Shown one piece after another: positions 24,278 to 31,619 of a stretch of DNA of 64,000 nt. The stretch is taken from NCBI RefSeq assembly GCF_004339245.1, contig NZ_SMGG01000004.1, positions 558,001 to 622,000 on the forward strand, in the 5' to 3' direction. The notes beneath the pieces are model-generated. The model saw only the letters and a list, made by a program, of their open reading frames with translations. It did not search any database and was not told the origin of the DNA. The stretch's first letter is position 1. Each line of letters opens with the position of its first letter. The stretch comes from Seleniivibrio woodruffii. Lineage in GTDB: Bacteria; Chrysiogenota; Deferribacteres; Deferribacterales; Geovibrionaceae. Position numbers and translations under genes: made by a program.

Positions 24278-26262
24278 AAAATATCGTCAAAAATCCATTT
24301 CCCCTGCTCCACAACATATTTCGAACCGTAAATTGAAAGATGGTCGTCATCCGCATAAAGGGATTTTCCGCTCTCGGTAAGCCTACATTCACCGTCTTTG
24401 CAAAATACGTTCTGAATATCTATGACTTTTACGTTTGTCTTCTGCCTCACACGCTCCAGAACCTTTAAAACATCCTCGTTCCGCTCTTCATAATGGCTGT
24501 AGGGAAGAGTTGAGGACACGAATGAGGTCAGCGCAGGAAAAACGTGTTTAAAATACTCTATTTTACCCATTTCCGAAGGCACGTCATAGGGCACTTCCGG
24601 AACGTCCATAACAAAATAAACGTTCTTGCCCGCCCGCTCCAGAGAACCCACTGTGCGGATGAGCGCCTCTTCGAAAACTTTCAGATTGTCCTTCTCTATA
24701 ACGTTTTTGGTAAGGGCACTGTCCAGAGTTATCTCGGTGCCGAAATCGTTGCCCAGCATGGGTTTTCCGGAGTAAACCTCCCATCTGCCAACAAGGAAGA
24801 TATCCCTTATTCCGGCATCGGCGGTCACTTCATTAAAGATAATATCGTTAAACTGGCGGCAGTTGGTGGGAACATCGTTCAGCAGAATACGCACCAGACG
24901 CAGAGGCGGACATGAGGACTTTCCGGCAAAAACTCCGGTAATGCCGTTCTCTTGACCGTATCTGTTCATTCCGTCTGTCAGCGAAAGCGCATGGGAATCC
25001 CCCCACACTATGAAGCTGGGCAGTCTGTCGCTGTCGCCCATGCGGCAGAGATTGCTTATCTTGGCTTTCATTGGGTCACGGTAGTAGCATTCGGTGCTTC
25101 TGTAGGTGCTCTCCTGAACGTCTGTAACAACGCTTACGGATTCGGGCATCCTAGAGGGCATTCCGTCTGTCTTATAGACCACAGCACCCGCCAGAGTGAA
25201 CAGAGCCATCACCGCCGCTGTGCCGATGAACAGCCTGCGGGGGCTTGTGAACTTCATCCGCCTGAAAGGCTGTTCCACAAGATAAAACGATATAACTGCC
25301 AGAAGGAAAGTAAGCCCTATTGCAAACCAGTCGGAAACGAAAAATACGTCACCCACCAGATTCTTATAATAATTACGGAACGCTATGAAAGGCCAGTGCC
25401 ACAGATAGAGCGCATATGACAGCAGACCGATGAACACCATCGGACGGAGGGAAAGGATGCGGTTTATGATACCCCTCTCACCTGCGTATATCACCAGTGC
25501 AGTACCCACGCACGGAATAAGCGCACTGTAGCCCGGAAAAGGAGTTGCGGAATTGAAAAGCACCACGGATGCCGCTATCATCCCGAAACCTGCCGCAGAA
25601 AGCACGTTAAGCACTGCATAGTTATCGGTGCGTCTGAAAACCCCCAGAGCCAGCATAGAGCCGAGCATCAGCTCCCAAGCCCTTGTGGGCAGAAGATAAA
25701 AAGACATTTCAGGCTTACGGTAGGTCAGAAAAACACTGAGCAGAAGGGACACGGCAAAAACCGCCGTAACGGCGAATCCTGCGTTTTTCCGCTTTCTGTA
25801 GAGCCAGAAAAGAAACAGCGGGAAAAGAATATAAAACTGTTCCTCAACTCCCAGCGACCATGTATGCAATAGGGGTTTTGTCTCCGCCGCCTCGTCAAAA
25901 TAGCCGCTCTGTTTCCAGAAAAAAAAGTTTGAGCCAAAAAACACCGTTGCGGCAACACTCTTTCCGAAATTGCGGAAATGCTCCGGCAGAAGCAGAAACC
26001 ACGACATGATTATGGTGGCAAACATCATGAAATAGAGCGCAGGGAAGATACGCTTGATACGGCGCACATAGAAGTTTGAAACGGAGAAAGTGCCCTCCGC
26101 CATCTCAGCGGAGATTATCCCCGTTATGAGGTAGCCGGAAATTACAAAAAAGATGTCCACGCCCACATAGCCGCCGGAAAAAGCTGATATCCCCGCATGA
26201 TAGAGAATCACCGGCAAAACGGCAATCGACCTGAGTCCGTCAACGTCTTTTCTGTACTGCAC
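24268..26262 (-). CDS. OafA/OatA-type O-acyltransferase with C-terminal SGNH domain
   Basis: This 664-residue enzyme acylates cell-surface polysaccharide or lipopolysaccharide. The N-terminal acyltransferase-3 domain (about residues 1-350, around ten membrane spans) opens with RKDVDGLRSIAVL and contains the HTWSLGVEEQFY motif. The C-terminal periplasmic SGNH hydrolase-like domain has GDSHALS (near residue 418) and the DDDHLS catalytic Asp-His near the end. The start is GTG at 26262, the only start codon between an in-frame stop and the conserved N-terminus, with GGCGGTG just upstream. The target polymer is unknown. Confidence 0.92.
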   Translation of the reverse strand: MQYRKDVDGLRSIAVLPVILYHAGISAFSGGYVGVDIFFVISGYLITGIISAEMAEGTFSVSNFYVRRIKRIFPALYFMMFATIIMSWFLLLPEHFRNFGKSVAATVFFGSNFFFWKQSGYFDEAAETKPLLHTWSLGVEEQFYILFPLFLFWLYRKRKNAGFAVTAVFAVSLLLSVFLTYRKPEMSFYLLPTRAWELMLGSMLALGVFRRTDNYAVLNVLSAAGFGMIAASVVLFNSATPFPGYSALIPCVGTALVIYAGERGIINRILSLRPMVFIGLLSYALYLWHWPFIAFRNYYKNLVGDVFFVSDWFAIGLTFLLAVISFYLVEQPFRRMKFTSPRRLFIGTAAVMALFTLAGAVVYKTDGMPSRMPESVSVVTDVQESTYRSTECYYRDPMKAKISNLCRMGDSDRLPSFIVWGDSHALSLTDGMNRYGQENGITGVFAGKSSCPPLRLVRILLNDVPTNCRQFNDIIFNEVTADAGIRDIFLVGRWEVYSGKPMLGNDFGTEITLDSALTKNVIEKDNLKVFEEALIRTVGSLERAGKNVYFVMDVPEVPYDVPSEMGKIEYFKHVFPALTSFVSSTLPYSHYEERNEDVLKVLERVRQKTNVKVIDIQNVFCKDGECRLTESGKSLYADDDHLSIYGSKYVVEQGKWIFDDILKK

Positions 26263-26329
26263 CCTGCACCGCCATTGTTATTTGCAGTGGGGATTATATT
26301 ATCAAATCCGGCGAAACACAAGAAAACCG

Positions 26330-26361
26330 TTGAAATCCCCAGATTAAAGTGTATATACACT
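26330..26361 (+). promoter_or_regulatory. Promoter and palindromic operator of the MarR gene
   Basis: AGTGTATATACACT (26348-26361) is a perfect 14-base palindrome. It contains the -10 candidate TATATA (26352-26357), placed 16 bases after TTGAAA (26330-26335). The ATG of the MarR gene begins seven bases after the -10 element, so the mRNA is probably leaderless. A near-identical palindrome lies before the next gene. Confidence 0.65.
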
Positions 26362-26364
26362 ATT

Positions 26365-26787
26365 ATGAAAAAAGAAAGCTCGGTCTGCAACTGCGTAAAC
26401 ATCCGCAGGGCATCGCAGGCAGTCACAGAAATTTATGACGGATATCTTTCGGAGAGCGGTCTGAAAATCGGCCAGTTTTCCATGCTGAGACACATCAGCT
26501 ACATGGAGCCTGTTAATGTCAGCAGACTGGCTGAGAAGATGCGTCTGGACAGAACCACCCTTGTCAGAGGGCTGAAGATATTGGAAAAAGAGGGATATGT
26601 CGCCGACACATCCGATGCGGGAACCAGAAGCAGAAGCCTGAAACTGACAGTTGAGGGTCACAATGTTCTTGCTGAGGCAGAACCCATGTGGCAGGCGGCT
26701 CAAAAACATCTGGAAGAACATATGGGCAAGGACACTCTGAAAGATCTGGTCTCTCTCCTTTCAAAGTTGGAATCCCTCACGCCCTGA
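26365..26787 (+). CDS. MarR-family transcriptional regulator
   Basis: This 140-residue winged-helix regulator has the MarR helix-turn-helix at about residues 45-70 (VNVSRLAEKMRLDRTTLVRGLKILEKEG), followed by the wing and a dimerising C-terminal helix. The start is ATG 26365; the longer frame upstream runs through the promoter and is rejected. No ribosome site precedes it, consistent with a leaderless transcript. Palindromes overlapping its own promoter and preceding the adjacent Fe-S gene suggest autorepression and joint control. Cysteines near the N-terminus (V-C-N-C) could sense redox or electrophiles, which is inference. Confidence 0.87.
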   Translation: MKKESSVCNCVNIRRASQAVTEIYDGYLSESGLKIGQFSMLRHISYMEPVNVSRLAEKMRLDRTTLVRGLKILEKEGYVADTSDAGTRSRSLKLTVEGHNVLAEAEPMWQAAQKHLEEHMGKDTLKDLVSLLSKLESLTP

Positions 26788-26804
26788 TTTTATTTAACCA
26801 TAAT

Positions 26805-26818
26805 CGTGCATATACACG
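26805..26818 (+). promoter_or_regulatory. Second MarR-type operator
   Basis: CGTGCATATACACG is a near-perfect palindrome differing slightly from the AGTGTATATACACT site at 26348. It sits between the MarR stop and the ribosome site of the QueG-like gene and probably binds the same regulator. Confidence 0.6.
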
Positions 26819-26834
26819 TTTTTCAGGAGGATAT

Positions 26835-27683
26835 ATGAAACAGCAGCTAATCAAAAGGATAAAAGACTTTTTATTCAACCATCCGGAAAATCTGCACCCC
26901 GCCACAGGTAAAAAGTTTTATGACGAACCGGATGTTTTCTTCGCCTCCGCAGACGACCCCATATTCGAAAAATTTAAAGATGTGGTCTCGCCGGAACATC
27001 TGACCCCAAAAGAGATAATAGAACTGGAATATGGCGAAGGCAGTTACAGCGGCGGAACCGTCATTGTAATTGTTCAGGCCATTCAGGAGGACGTGCGGAA
27101 AAGCAACCGCAGCCGCACGGAAATGGCTTCTGCAGAGTGGGCTATGAGCCGAGCTTACGGTGATGAGATTTTTCTGAAAACCCGCATCAAAGAGATAGCC
27201 GGACAGCTGAAAGAGGAAGGGTACAAGGCTGTGATGCCATGGCTTTCAGACTGGTTCAGAGTTATGCGGAACAAAAGAGACCTGACCTCAAACTGGTCGG
27301 AGCGCCACGCCGCATATGCCGCAGGAGCAGGCACCTTCGGGCTGAACGACGGATTTATCAGCGACAAAGGGATGAGCATCAGGATCATGACCATTGTCAC
27401 CGACCTTGTGATAGAGCCGGACGTGCGTCAGGAAGGAAGCCATACCCGCAGCTGTCTTTTCCTCTCAAAAGGACTCTGCGGGGCATGCATAAAAAGATGT
27501 CCAGCGGATGCTATCTCAAAAGACGGCCACGACAAGATGAAATGTTACATGTTTGTATACGGAGAGGCATCGAAAAAGTTTGCTGTTGAGGCAGGCGGAC
27601 TGGAGAAGGCGGGAAGCGGATGCGGACTGTGCCAGACGAAAGTCCCCTGCGAGTTCCGAAATCCAATGGCAAAGATAGCTTAG
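26835..27683 (+). CDS. QueG-like [4Fe-4S] oxidoreductase
   Basis: This 282-residue protein belongs to the epoxyqueuosine-reductase-like iron-sulfur group (COG1600-type). The GTFGLNDGFISDKG region resembles the cobalamin-pocket side of QueG, and the C-terminal ferredoxin-like part has CGACIKRCP and a second cysteine group CGLCQTKVPC, enough for two clusters. It is shorter than QueG and lacks QueG's C-terminal repeats, so it is probably not the tRNA enzyme. A reductase for a small molecule sensed by the neighbouring MarR protein is a reasonable guess. The ATG at 26835 has CAGGAGG upstream, which rejects the longer frame. Confidence 0.78.
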   Translation: MKQQLIKRIKDFLFNHPENLHPATGKKFYDEPDVFFASADDPIFEKFKDVVSPEHLTPKEIIELEYGEGSYSGGTVIVIVQAIQEDVRKSNRSRTEMASAEWAMSRAYGDEIFLKTRIKEIAGQLKEEGYKAVMPWLSDWFRVMRNKRDLTSNWSERHAAYAAGAGTFGLNDGFISDKGMSIRIMTIVTDLVIEPDVRQEGSHTRSCLFLSKGLCGACIKRCPADAISKDGHDKMKCYMFVYGEASKKFAVEAGGLEKAGSGCGLCQTKVPCEFRNPMAKIA

Positions 27684-27689
27684 AAAAAC

Positions 27690-27722
27690 AAAAAGGCCAT
27701 ACTAGTTATCAGTATGGCCTTA
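27690..27722 (-). terminator. Intrinsic terminator of tRNA-Val
   Basis: A perfect 11-bp stem AAGGCCATACT / AGTATGGCCTT is followed on the minus strand by a T-rich run. It is positioned directly after tRNA-Val. On the plus strand it may also help end the QueG-like transcript, though without a T-run. Confidence 0.85.
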
Positions 27723-27727
27723 ATATA

Positions 27728-27799
27728 TAGGCACGGCAGGGATTGAACCAGCGACCCTCGCCACGTCAAGGCGATGCTCTCCCACTGAGCTACGTGCCT
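27728..27799 (-). tRNA. tRNA-Val (anticodon GAC)
   Basis: The minus strand gives a cloverleaf with acceptor AGGCACG / CGTGCCT, D-stem GCTC / GAGC, anticodon stem TCGCC / GGCGA around TTGACGT, and a T-arm GCTGG-TTCAATC-CCTGC with one T-T mismatch in the stem. The anticodon is GAC (valine). CCA is not encoded. Confidence 0.92.
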
Positions 27800-27848
27800 G
27801 TGGAAGTGAGATAATACATATTCATAAAAACTTTTTCAACAACTTTTT

Positions 27849-28529
27849 TCAACCCCAGCTGAGTTTTCCGCCGTTGAAACCTATGATCCCCAATACAGGC
27901 ACGTTTGCAAAGAGCAGAACGTTGTAAAGTGCGCCGTCGTCACCTGCGGAAAAATATAAAACTATCTCCAGAAGACACATGGCAAGGAGAATGAATGAAA
28001 AAATGATCTTTGTCATAAAGAGTTTGTTTTTTGTCATGCCATAGTTGACCCACCAGCTGACAAAGCCCGCACCTATTGTCGGCACCATGAAAACAGTTGC
28101 CGTCACCAGAGAATAGAACCCCGCTGTGGAGAACGACGGATAGCCGGTTATGTAATACATCAGCTGCATTATCACCGTGAAATTGATGAGTCCCATAGGA
28201 AAGTGAATAAGCATGGGGTGGGGGTGAAAAATGCGGTAGAGGCTTCTGATGGTCTCTTTAAGGCCGGACTCCTGCTCGGTCTTCTCTTTCGCCTCTTTCA
28301 TGGACTCAACATCGCCCACATGTGAAAAACGCTCAAGAACCTCCACACCGTGGGGGGCTGATTTCAATGCCTCGGTCAGATCCATTCCCGCAAAATGTTT
28401 GCCGGCATGCTTCCCGTTTTTCCAGAGTCTGCTCTCAGTAACGTCATAGACCCTGCCCTCGTTTGATACAAAGCTCTTCCGACCATCCTTTCCATCAAAA
28501 TTTTGCAGTTCTTCTTTTTTCACTTTCAT
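27849..28529 (-). CDS. Cytochrome b5-like haem-binding domain fused to DUF2231 membrane domain
   Basis: This 226-residue protein has an N-terminal cytochrome b5-like domain (about residues 5-75) with a VYDVTESRLW core and haem-type histidines in the GKHAGKHFAG region. A C-terminal DUF2231 domain has HPHPMLIHFPMGL and four membrane spans (about 100-226). Such proteins probably carry electrons at the membrane, but no partner has been established to my knowledge. It is transcribed away from the SPOR-NlpC gene and stands alone next to tRNA-Val. Confidence 0.82.
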   Translation of the reverse strand: MKVKKEELQNFDGKDGRKSFVSNEGRVYDVTESRLWKNGKHAGKHFAGMDLTEALKSAPHGVEVLERFSHVGDVESMKEAKEKTEQESGLKETIRSLYRIFHPHPMLIHFPMGLINFTVIMQLMYYITGYPSFSTAGFYSLVTATVFMVPTIGAGFVSWWVNYGMTKNKLFMTKIIFSFILLAMCLLEIVLYFSAGDDGALYNVLLFANVPVLGIIGFNGGKLSWG

Positions 28530-28570
28530 CTCCGGAAAAATTTGGTTAATATCTGAATCTAGTATACATG

Positions 28571-28608
28571 ATAAACACTTTCAAGTCTTTAGAAGTGTTT
28601 ATTTTTTT
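28571..28608 (+). terminator. Terminator-like hairpin in the leader of the SPOR-NlpC/P60 gene
   Basis: The stem ATAAACACTT / AAGTGTTTAT (10 bp) is followed by seven T residues on the plus strand. Nothing upstream on the plus strand needs a terminator because the neighbouring gene diverges. It therefore either attenuates the downstream gene or ends a short RNA. A weak TTTGGT-16-TATACA promoter lies just before it. Confidence 0.5.
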
Positions 28609-28638
28609 ATTCCAATAATTGATAATAACGGTAAATAT

Positions 28639-29406
28639 ATGATAAAAATAAAACTTCTCTTTTTCGCCCTCATGTTCATGACCTACGCATGCTCCATAGC
28701 AGCCCCCAGCTTCACAGATTCACCGGACACTATAAACCTTAACCAGCAGAACAGACGACTTAAATCGATGCAATATACCATTCAGGCCGGAGCCTTCGGC
28801 GACGTTAACAACGCAAAACGCCTCGAAGCCAAACTGGACAGCAACGGACTGGATACCTACCACTTCCTCGACAAGGACGGACTCTATAAGGTGCGTTTCG
28901 GAAACTTCCGCACCAGAGCGGAAGCTGTTGCCACAGCCAAAAAGCTTCAGCGTGCAGGCTCAATCGACGTTTTCTATGTTGTTGCTCCGGAAGAGTATGA
29001 AGCGGCAAAACCCGAATATCTGGGCGACGTTTCAGGTCTGCGCAAGGCTATAGTTGAAACCGCCATGAGATACATCGGCGTGCCCTATGAGTGGGGCGGA
29101 ACTTCTGATGCGGGATTCGACTGCAGCGGACTTACAATGGCTGTTTACAGACTGAACGGTCTTGATCTGCCCAGAGTTTCCAAAGAACAGTTCGAAGAGG
29201 GAAGCTATGTCAGCAGAGATGAGCTCCTGCCCGGCGACCTTGTTTTCTTTGACACAAGACGCCTCGGCAGAGTATCCCACGTCGGGATATATGTTGGCGA
29301 CGGCAAGTTTGTTCATGCGCCCAGCCGAGGAAAACACGTTCGTGTTGAAAGACTCGACCTCGACTACTTCGTAAGATCATACAGAGGCGGCAGAAGCTAC
29401 TTCTAA
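28639..29406 (+). CDS. SPOR-domain NlpC/P60 peptidoglycan hydrolase
   Basis: This 255-residue exported cell-wall endopeptidase has an N-terminal signal with a cysteine at about residue 18 (MTYACS), which could be a lipobox although the -3 residue is Thr instead of Leu. A SPOR domain (about 44-115; YTIQAGAFGDVNNAKRLEAK) should bind denuded glycan at the division site. The NlpC/P60 domain follows (about 130-250), with the catalytic cysteine in FDCSG, the histidine in SHVGIY and the polar third residue in KFVHAPS. The product would cut stem peptides during division. It ends four bases into the convergent AEC gene. Confidence 0.9.
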   Translation: MIKIKLLFFALMFMTYACSIAAPSFTDSPDTINLNQQNRRLKSMQYTIQAGAFGDVNNAKRLEAKLDSNGLDTYHFLDKDGLYKVRFGNFRTRAEAVATAKKLQRAGSIDVFYVVAPEEYEAAKPEYLGDVSGLRKAIVETAMRYIGVPYEWGGTSDAGFDCSGLTMAVYRLNGLDLPRVSKEQFEEGSYVSRDELLPGDLVFFDTRRLGRVSHVGIYVGDGKFVHAPSRGKHVRVERLDLDYFVRSYRGGRSYF

Positions 29407-30344
29407 GAAAGTACCCGCATAAAAAACGCTATCCAGAGGGGGATGGTGAACATTCCCGCTATTGTGGTAGTGAATATTGTCTGCGCCGCCGTTTCCACAT
29501 CTCCGCCGAAATATTTAACAATAACGATGCTCAGCATCCCCGCAGGCATAGACGCCTGAACGGCAGTTATCATCTTAAGCTCGTGGGACACGGGCAATAT
29601 CATTACGGTCAGCACCATCAGAGCCGGAATAACAAACATTCTCAACAGAACTGCACCGAAAGAAACGAGCCATCCGCCCTTTTTTATCAGTGCGGAAGCG
29701 TTTTCGGCCAGTGTTGCGCCGCTCACAAAAATACCTATAGGTATCGCTGCTACCACTACCGGATGCATTATCTTTCTTGCCCATTCGGGAATAACGTCCC
29801 CGCCTATCGCAAAGTTGACCGCAAGAGATGCGAAAATAGCTATCAGCGGCGGATTTTTCAGAAGAGCTTTCATGTTCTTGATGGAAAATCCCGTAAGCAT
29901 CCCTATTCCAACCGACCAATAGGCAGTATCTATCCCTATGTTGTGAACCAGAAGAAGCCCCACTGCGCTTTTGCCCAGAATATGCTCTGTCAGGGGGATT
30001 GATATGAAGCCGTAGTTATAGATACCCACGGTAAATGCGAAGGATGCGGCGGAGGCTTTTTCTCTGATGCCGAAATATTTCACCGTCGCCAGAGAAACAA
30101 TGTAGCCTATCACGATGCCGTAGAAACCCACCAGCGGAGCGGCAATAACGTTTCCGATATCTTTCAGGGCATCGTTTCCCACCACATAGTTAACTATCAG
30201 AACGGGAACAAGAACATTGATATAAAACTTCAGTATCAGTTTTTCGGGGCGGCCTCTGGTGATGCCCAGCCTGTTTGTTGCACCGCCCAGAAAGGCGAAC
30301 GCCATGTAAGGAAGAAGAATAGCAAAAATACCGGAATAGCTCAT
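29403..30344 (-). CDS. AEC (auxin efflux carrier) family transporter
   Basis: This 313-residue membrane protein has about ten spans and the two-bundle AEC fold, with the FLGGATNRLGI beginning and GFISIPL motif of the family. Bacterial AEC proteins move malate, malonate or other organic acids; the substrate here is unknown. I place the start at ATG 30344, which has AGGAAA upstream. The TTG at 30401 lies before the terminator of the preceding operon and is rejected. Its 3' end overlaps the convergent SPOR-NlpC gene by four bases. Confidence 0.88.
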   Translation of the reverse strand: MSYSGIFAILLPYMAFAFLGGATNRLGITRGRPEKLILKFYINVLVPVLIVNYVVGNDALKDIGNVIAAPLVGFYGIVIGYIVSLATVKYFGIREKASAASFAFTVGIYNYGFISIPLTEHILGKSAVGLLLVHNIGIDTAYWSVGIGMLTGFSIKNMKALLKNPPLIAIFASLAVNFAIGGDVIPEWARKIMHPVVVAAIPIGIFVSGATLAENASALIKKGGWLVSFGAVLLRMFVIPALMVLTVMILPVSHELKMITAVQASMPAGMLSIVIVKYFGGDVETAAQTIFTTTIAGMFTIPLWIAFFMRVLS

Positions 30345-30356
30345 TGTGTTTCCTAT

Positions 30357-30382
30357 AAAAAAACCCTCCGCAACGGAGGGTT
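30357..30382 (-). terminator. Intrinsic terminator of the ridA operon
   Basis: Read on the minus strand, the perfect 9-bp stem AACCCTCCG / CGGAGGGTT with a three-base loop runs into a T-run. It lies between ridA and the AEC gene. Confidence 0.88.
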
Positions 30383-30403
30383 CGGATTGATAAAAAAGCA
30401 AAT

Positions 30404-30431
30404 GTCATCCCGAGCGTGAGCGAAGGATGAC
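30404..30431. repeat. Short GTCATCC...GGATGAC repeat unit
   Basis: GTCATCC and GGATGAC form a 7-bp inverted repeat around CGAGCGTGAGCGAA. It is related to the dispersed units at 11483 and 45308 and lies in the ridA-terminator spacer. Confidence 0.6.
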
Positions 30432-30451
30432 GGCATTGTGCATCTGAACTG

Positions 30452-30829
30452 CTATCTGACGCAGATGCAGTCGAGTTCTATCAGAACGTCCTTGGGCAGT
30501 CTGGCCACCTCAACAACAGCTCTGGCGGGTCTGTGGTCGCCCATTGCTTCGGAATATATCTCGTTTATAGTGCCGAAATCGTCCATGTTCTTAATGTAGA
30601 TCGTGACCTTAGCTATGCTCTTTTTACCGAACTCGGCATCCTCAACAACTGCCAGCAGGCTGTCGATAGCTCTTTTCGCCTGTTCCTTTATGCCGCCCTC
30701 GACAATCTTCATGCTCTCAGGGTCAAGGGGTATCTGACCGGAAACAAAAAGCATGTTACCGGAGATAATAGCCTGACTGTAGGGTCCTATGGCCGAAGGT
30801 GCTCTGTCTGTCTGAAAAGGTATGTTCAT
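30452..30829 (-). CDS. ridA: RidA family deaminase
   Basis: This 125-residue RidA/YjgF protein hydrolyses reactive enamine/imine intermediates released by PLP enzymes. It has APSAIGPYSQA near the N-terminus, the catalytic arginine in RPARAVVEVARLP and the C-terminal glutamate in IELDCIC. The start at 30829 gives an ATGA overlap with the upstream gene stop, so the two are translationally coupled. Length and motifs are typical. Confidence 0.93.
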   Translation of the reverse strand: MNIPFQTDRAPSAIGPYSQAIISGNMLFVSGQIPLDPESMKIVEGGIKEQAKRAIDSLLAVVEDAEFGKKSIAKVTIYIKNMDDFGTINEIYSEAMGDHRPARAVVEVARLPKDVLIELDCICVR

Positions 30830-31500
30830 ATTCTCAACCCCCTGATGATAGTCCATGACATATAATATTTCTGTTCTTCGCTCATAGGTTCGAAGAACAT
30901 TTCATGTTCGGTTTCGTTTTTGAAAAGATATCTGTTGAAAACGTCGCTGCCGAAAAGGGACTGAACCTCGCTCACTGAAGAATCGCATATCAGCTCTTCG
31001 GTCTTAATGTTCATGAAAAGGTTGTGGATTGCGTTGCTGACGGTGACCGACCATCTGCTGAGCTTGTCCTTTATAGGAAGCTGAGCCGCATCAGACAGCA
31101 TAGCCAGAACGTCCCTGCCCTGAGAATCGTATATCTTCGGATAAACCGAAAGCACCAGCCGCCCGCCGACGTTCAATGAACCGTGCAGAGCGTATACGAC
31201 ATCGTGAATAGGCTGAAAAACGAAAGAGCCGCCGAGGGATACGTGGGTGTCCACCCTCGCCCTGCGCATGGTCTGGGAAACTGACATCTCAACCTTCATG
31301 GGGTTTATGTTCTCCGGAACAGACGACATATCGTATGTCAGCGCATTGACGGTGTCGAATATTTTTTTATCTGCCAGATATTTCGCAGTGAAAAAGTTAT
31401 TGAAAGAAGATTCGCAGACCTTCCCTCCCGGTTTCAGAAACAGGCCGTCCAGCAGTTTATAGTAAATAATCTGTAAATCTTCAGTCTGTCTTCTGTTCAA
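30826..31500 (-). CDS. Uncharacterised protein, methyltransferase-like
   Basis: This is a 224-residue cytoplasmic protein I do not recognise. The middle (DVVYALHGSLNVGGRLVLSV, about residues 100-120) resembles motif IV-V of Rossmann methyltransferases, where a product reaction-summary function would sit. The glycine-rich SAM loop expected earlier is replaced by KVCESSFNNFF, so SAM binding is doubtful. The start appears to be TTG 31500, with AAAGG a few bases upstream; no ATG is usable. It overlaps ridA by four bases and diverges from the polyprenyl synthase gene, with an 11-bp inverted repeat between them. Confidence 0.6.
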   Translation of the reverse strand: MNRRQTEDLQIIYYKLLDGLFLKPGGKVCESSFNNFFTAKYLADKKIFDTVNALTYDMSSVPENINPMKVEMSVSQTMRRARVDTHVSLGGSFVFQPIHDVVYALHGSLNVGGRLVLSVYPKIYDSQGRDVLAMLSDAAQLPIKDKLSRWSVTVSNAIHNLFMNIKTEELICDSSVSEVQSLFGSDVFNRYLFKNETEHEMFFEPMSEEQKYYMSWTIIRGLRI

Positions 31501-31535
31501 AGCATTACCTTTTTATTTACACGCGTTTAATTATC

Positions 31536-31574
31536 GTATATTGTTAAAATACTTGTGCGTGGGTAACAATATAC
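31536..31574. promoter_or_regulatory. Large inverted repeat between divergent genes
   Basis: GTATATTGTTA (31536-31546) and TAACAATATAC (31564-31574) are perfect 11-bp arms 17 bases apart, in the divergent spacer between the methyltransferase-like gene and the polyprenyl synthase gene. Because the arms are 17 bases apart, each strand shows TTGTTA-17-TAACAA, which could serve as paired promoters or as an operator for both genes. Confidence 0.5.
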
Positions 31575-31619
31575 TCTGATTTTCTAAATCGACAACCAAA
31601 TTTTGCGGAGATCTCTCGA

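Noticed and set aside
26197-26364. N-terminal extension of the MarR gene
   Set aside because: It covers the promoter and operator and the start of the divergent O-acyltransferase gene, and has no conserved residues.
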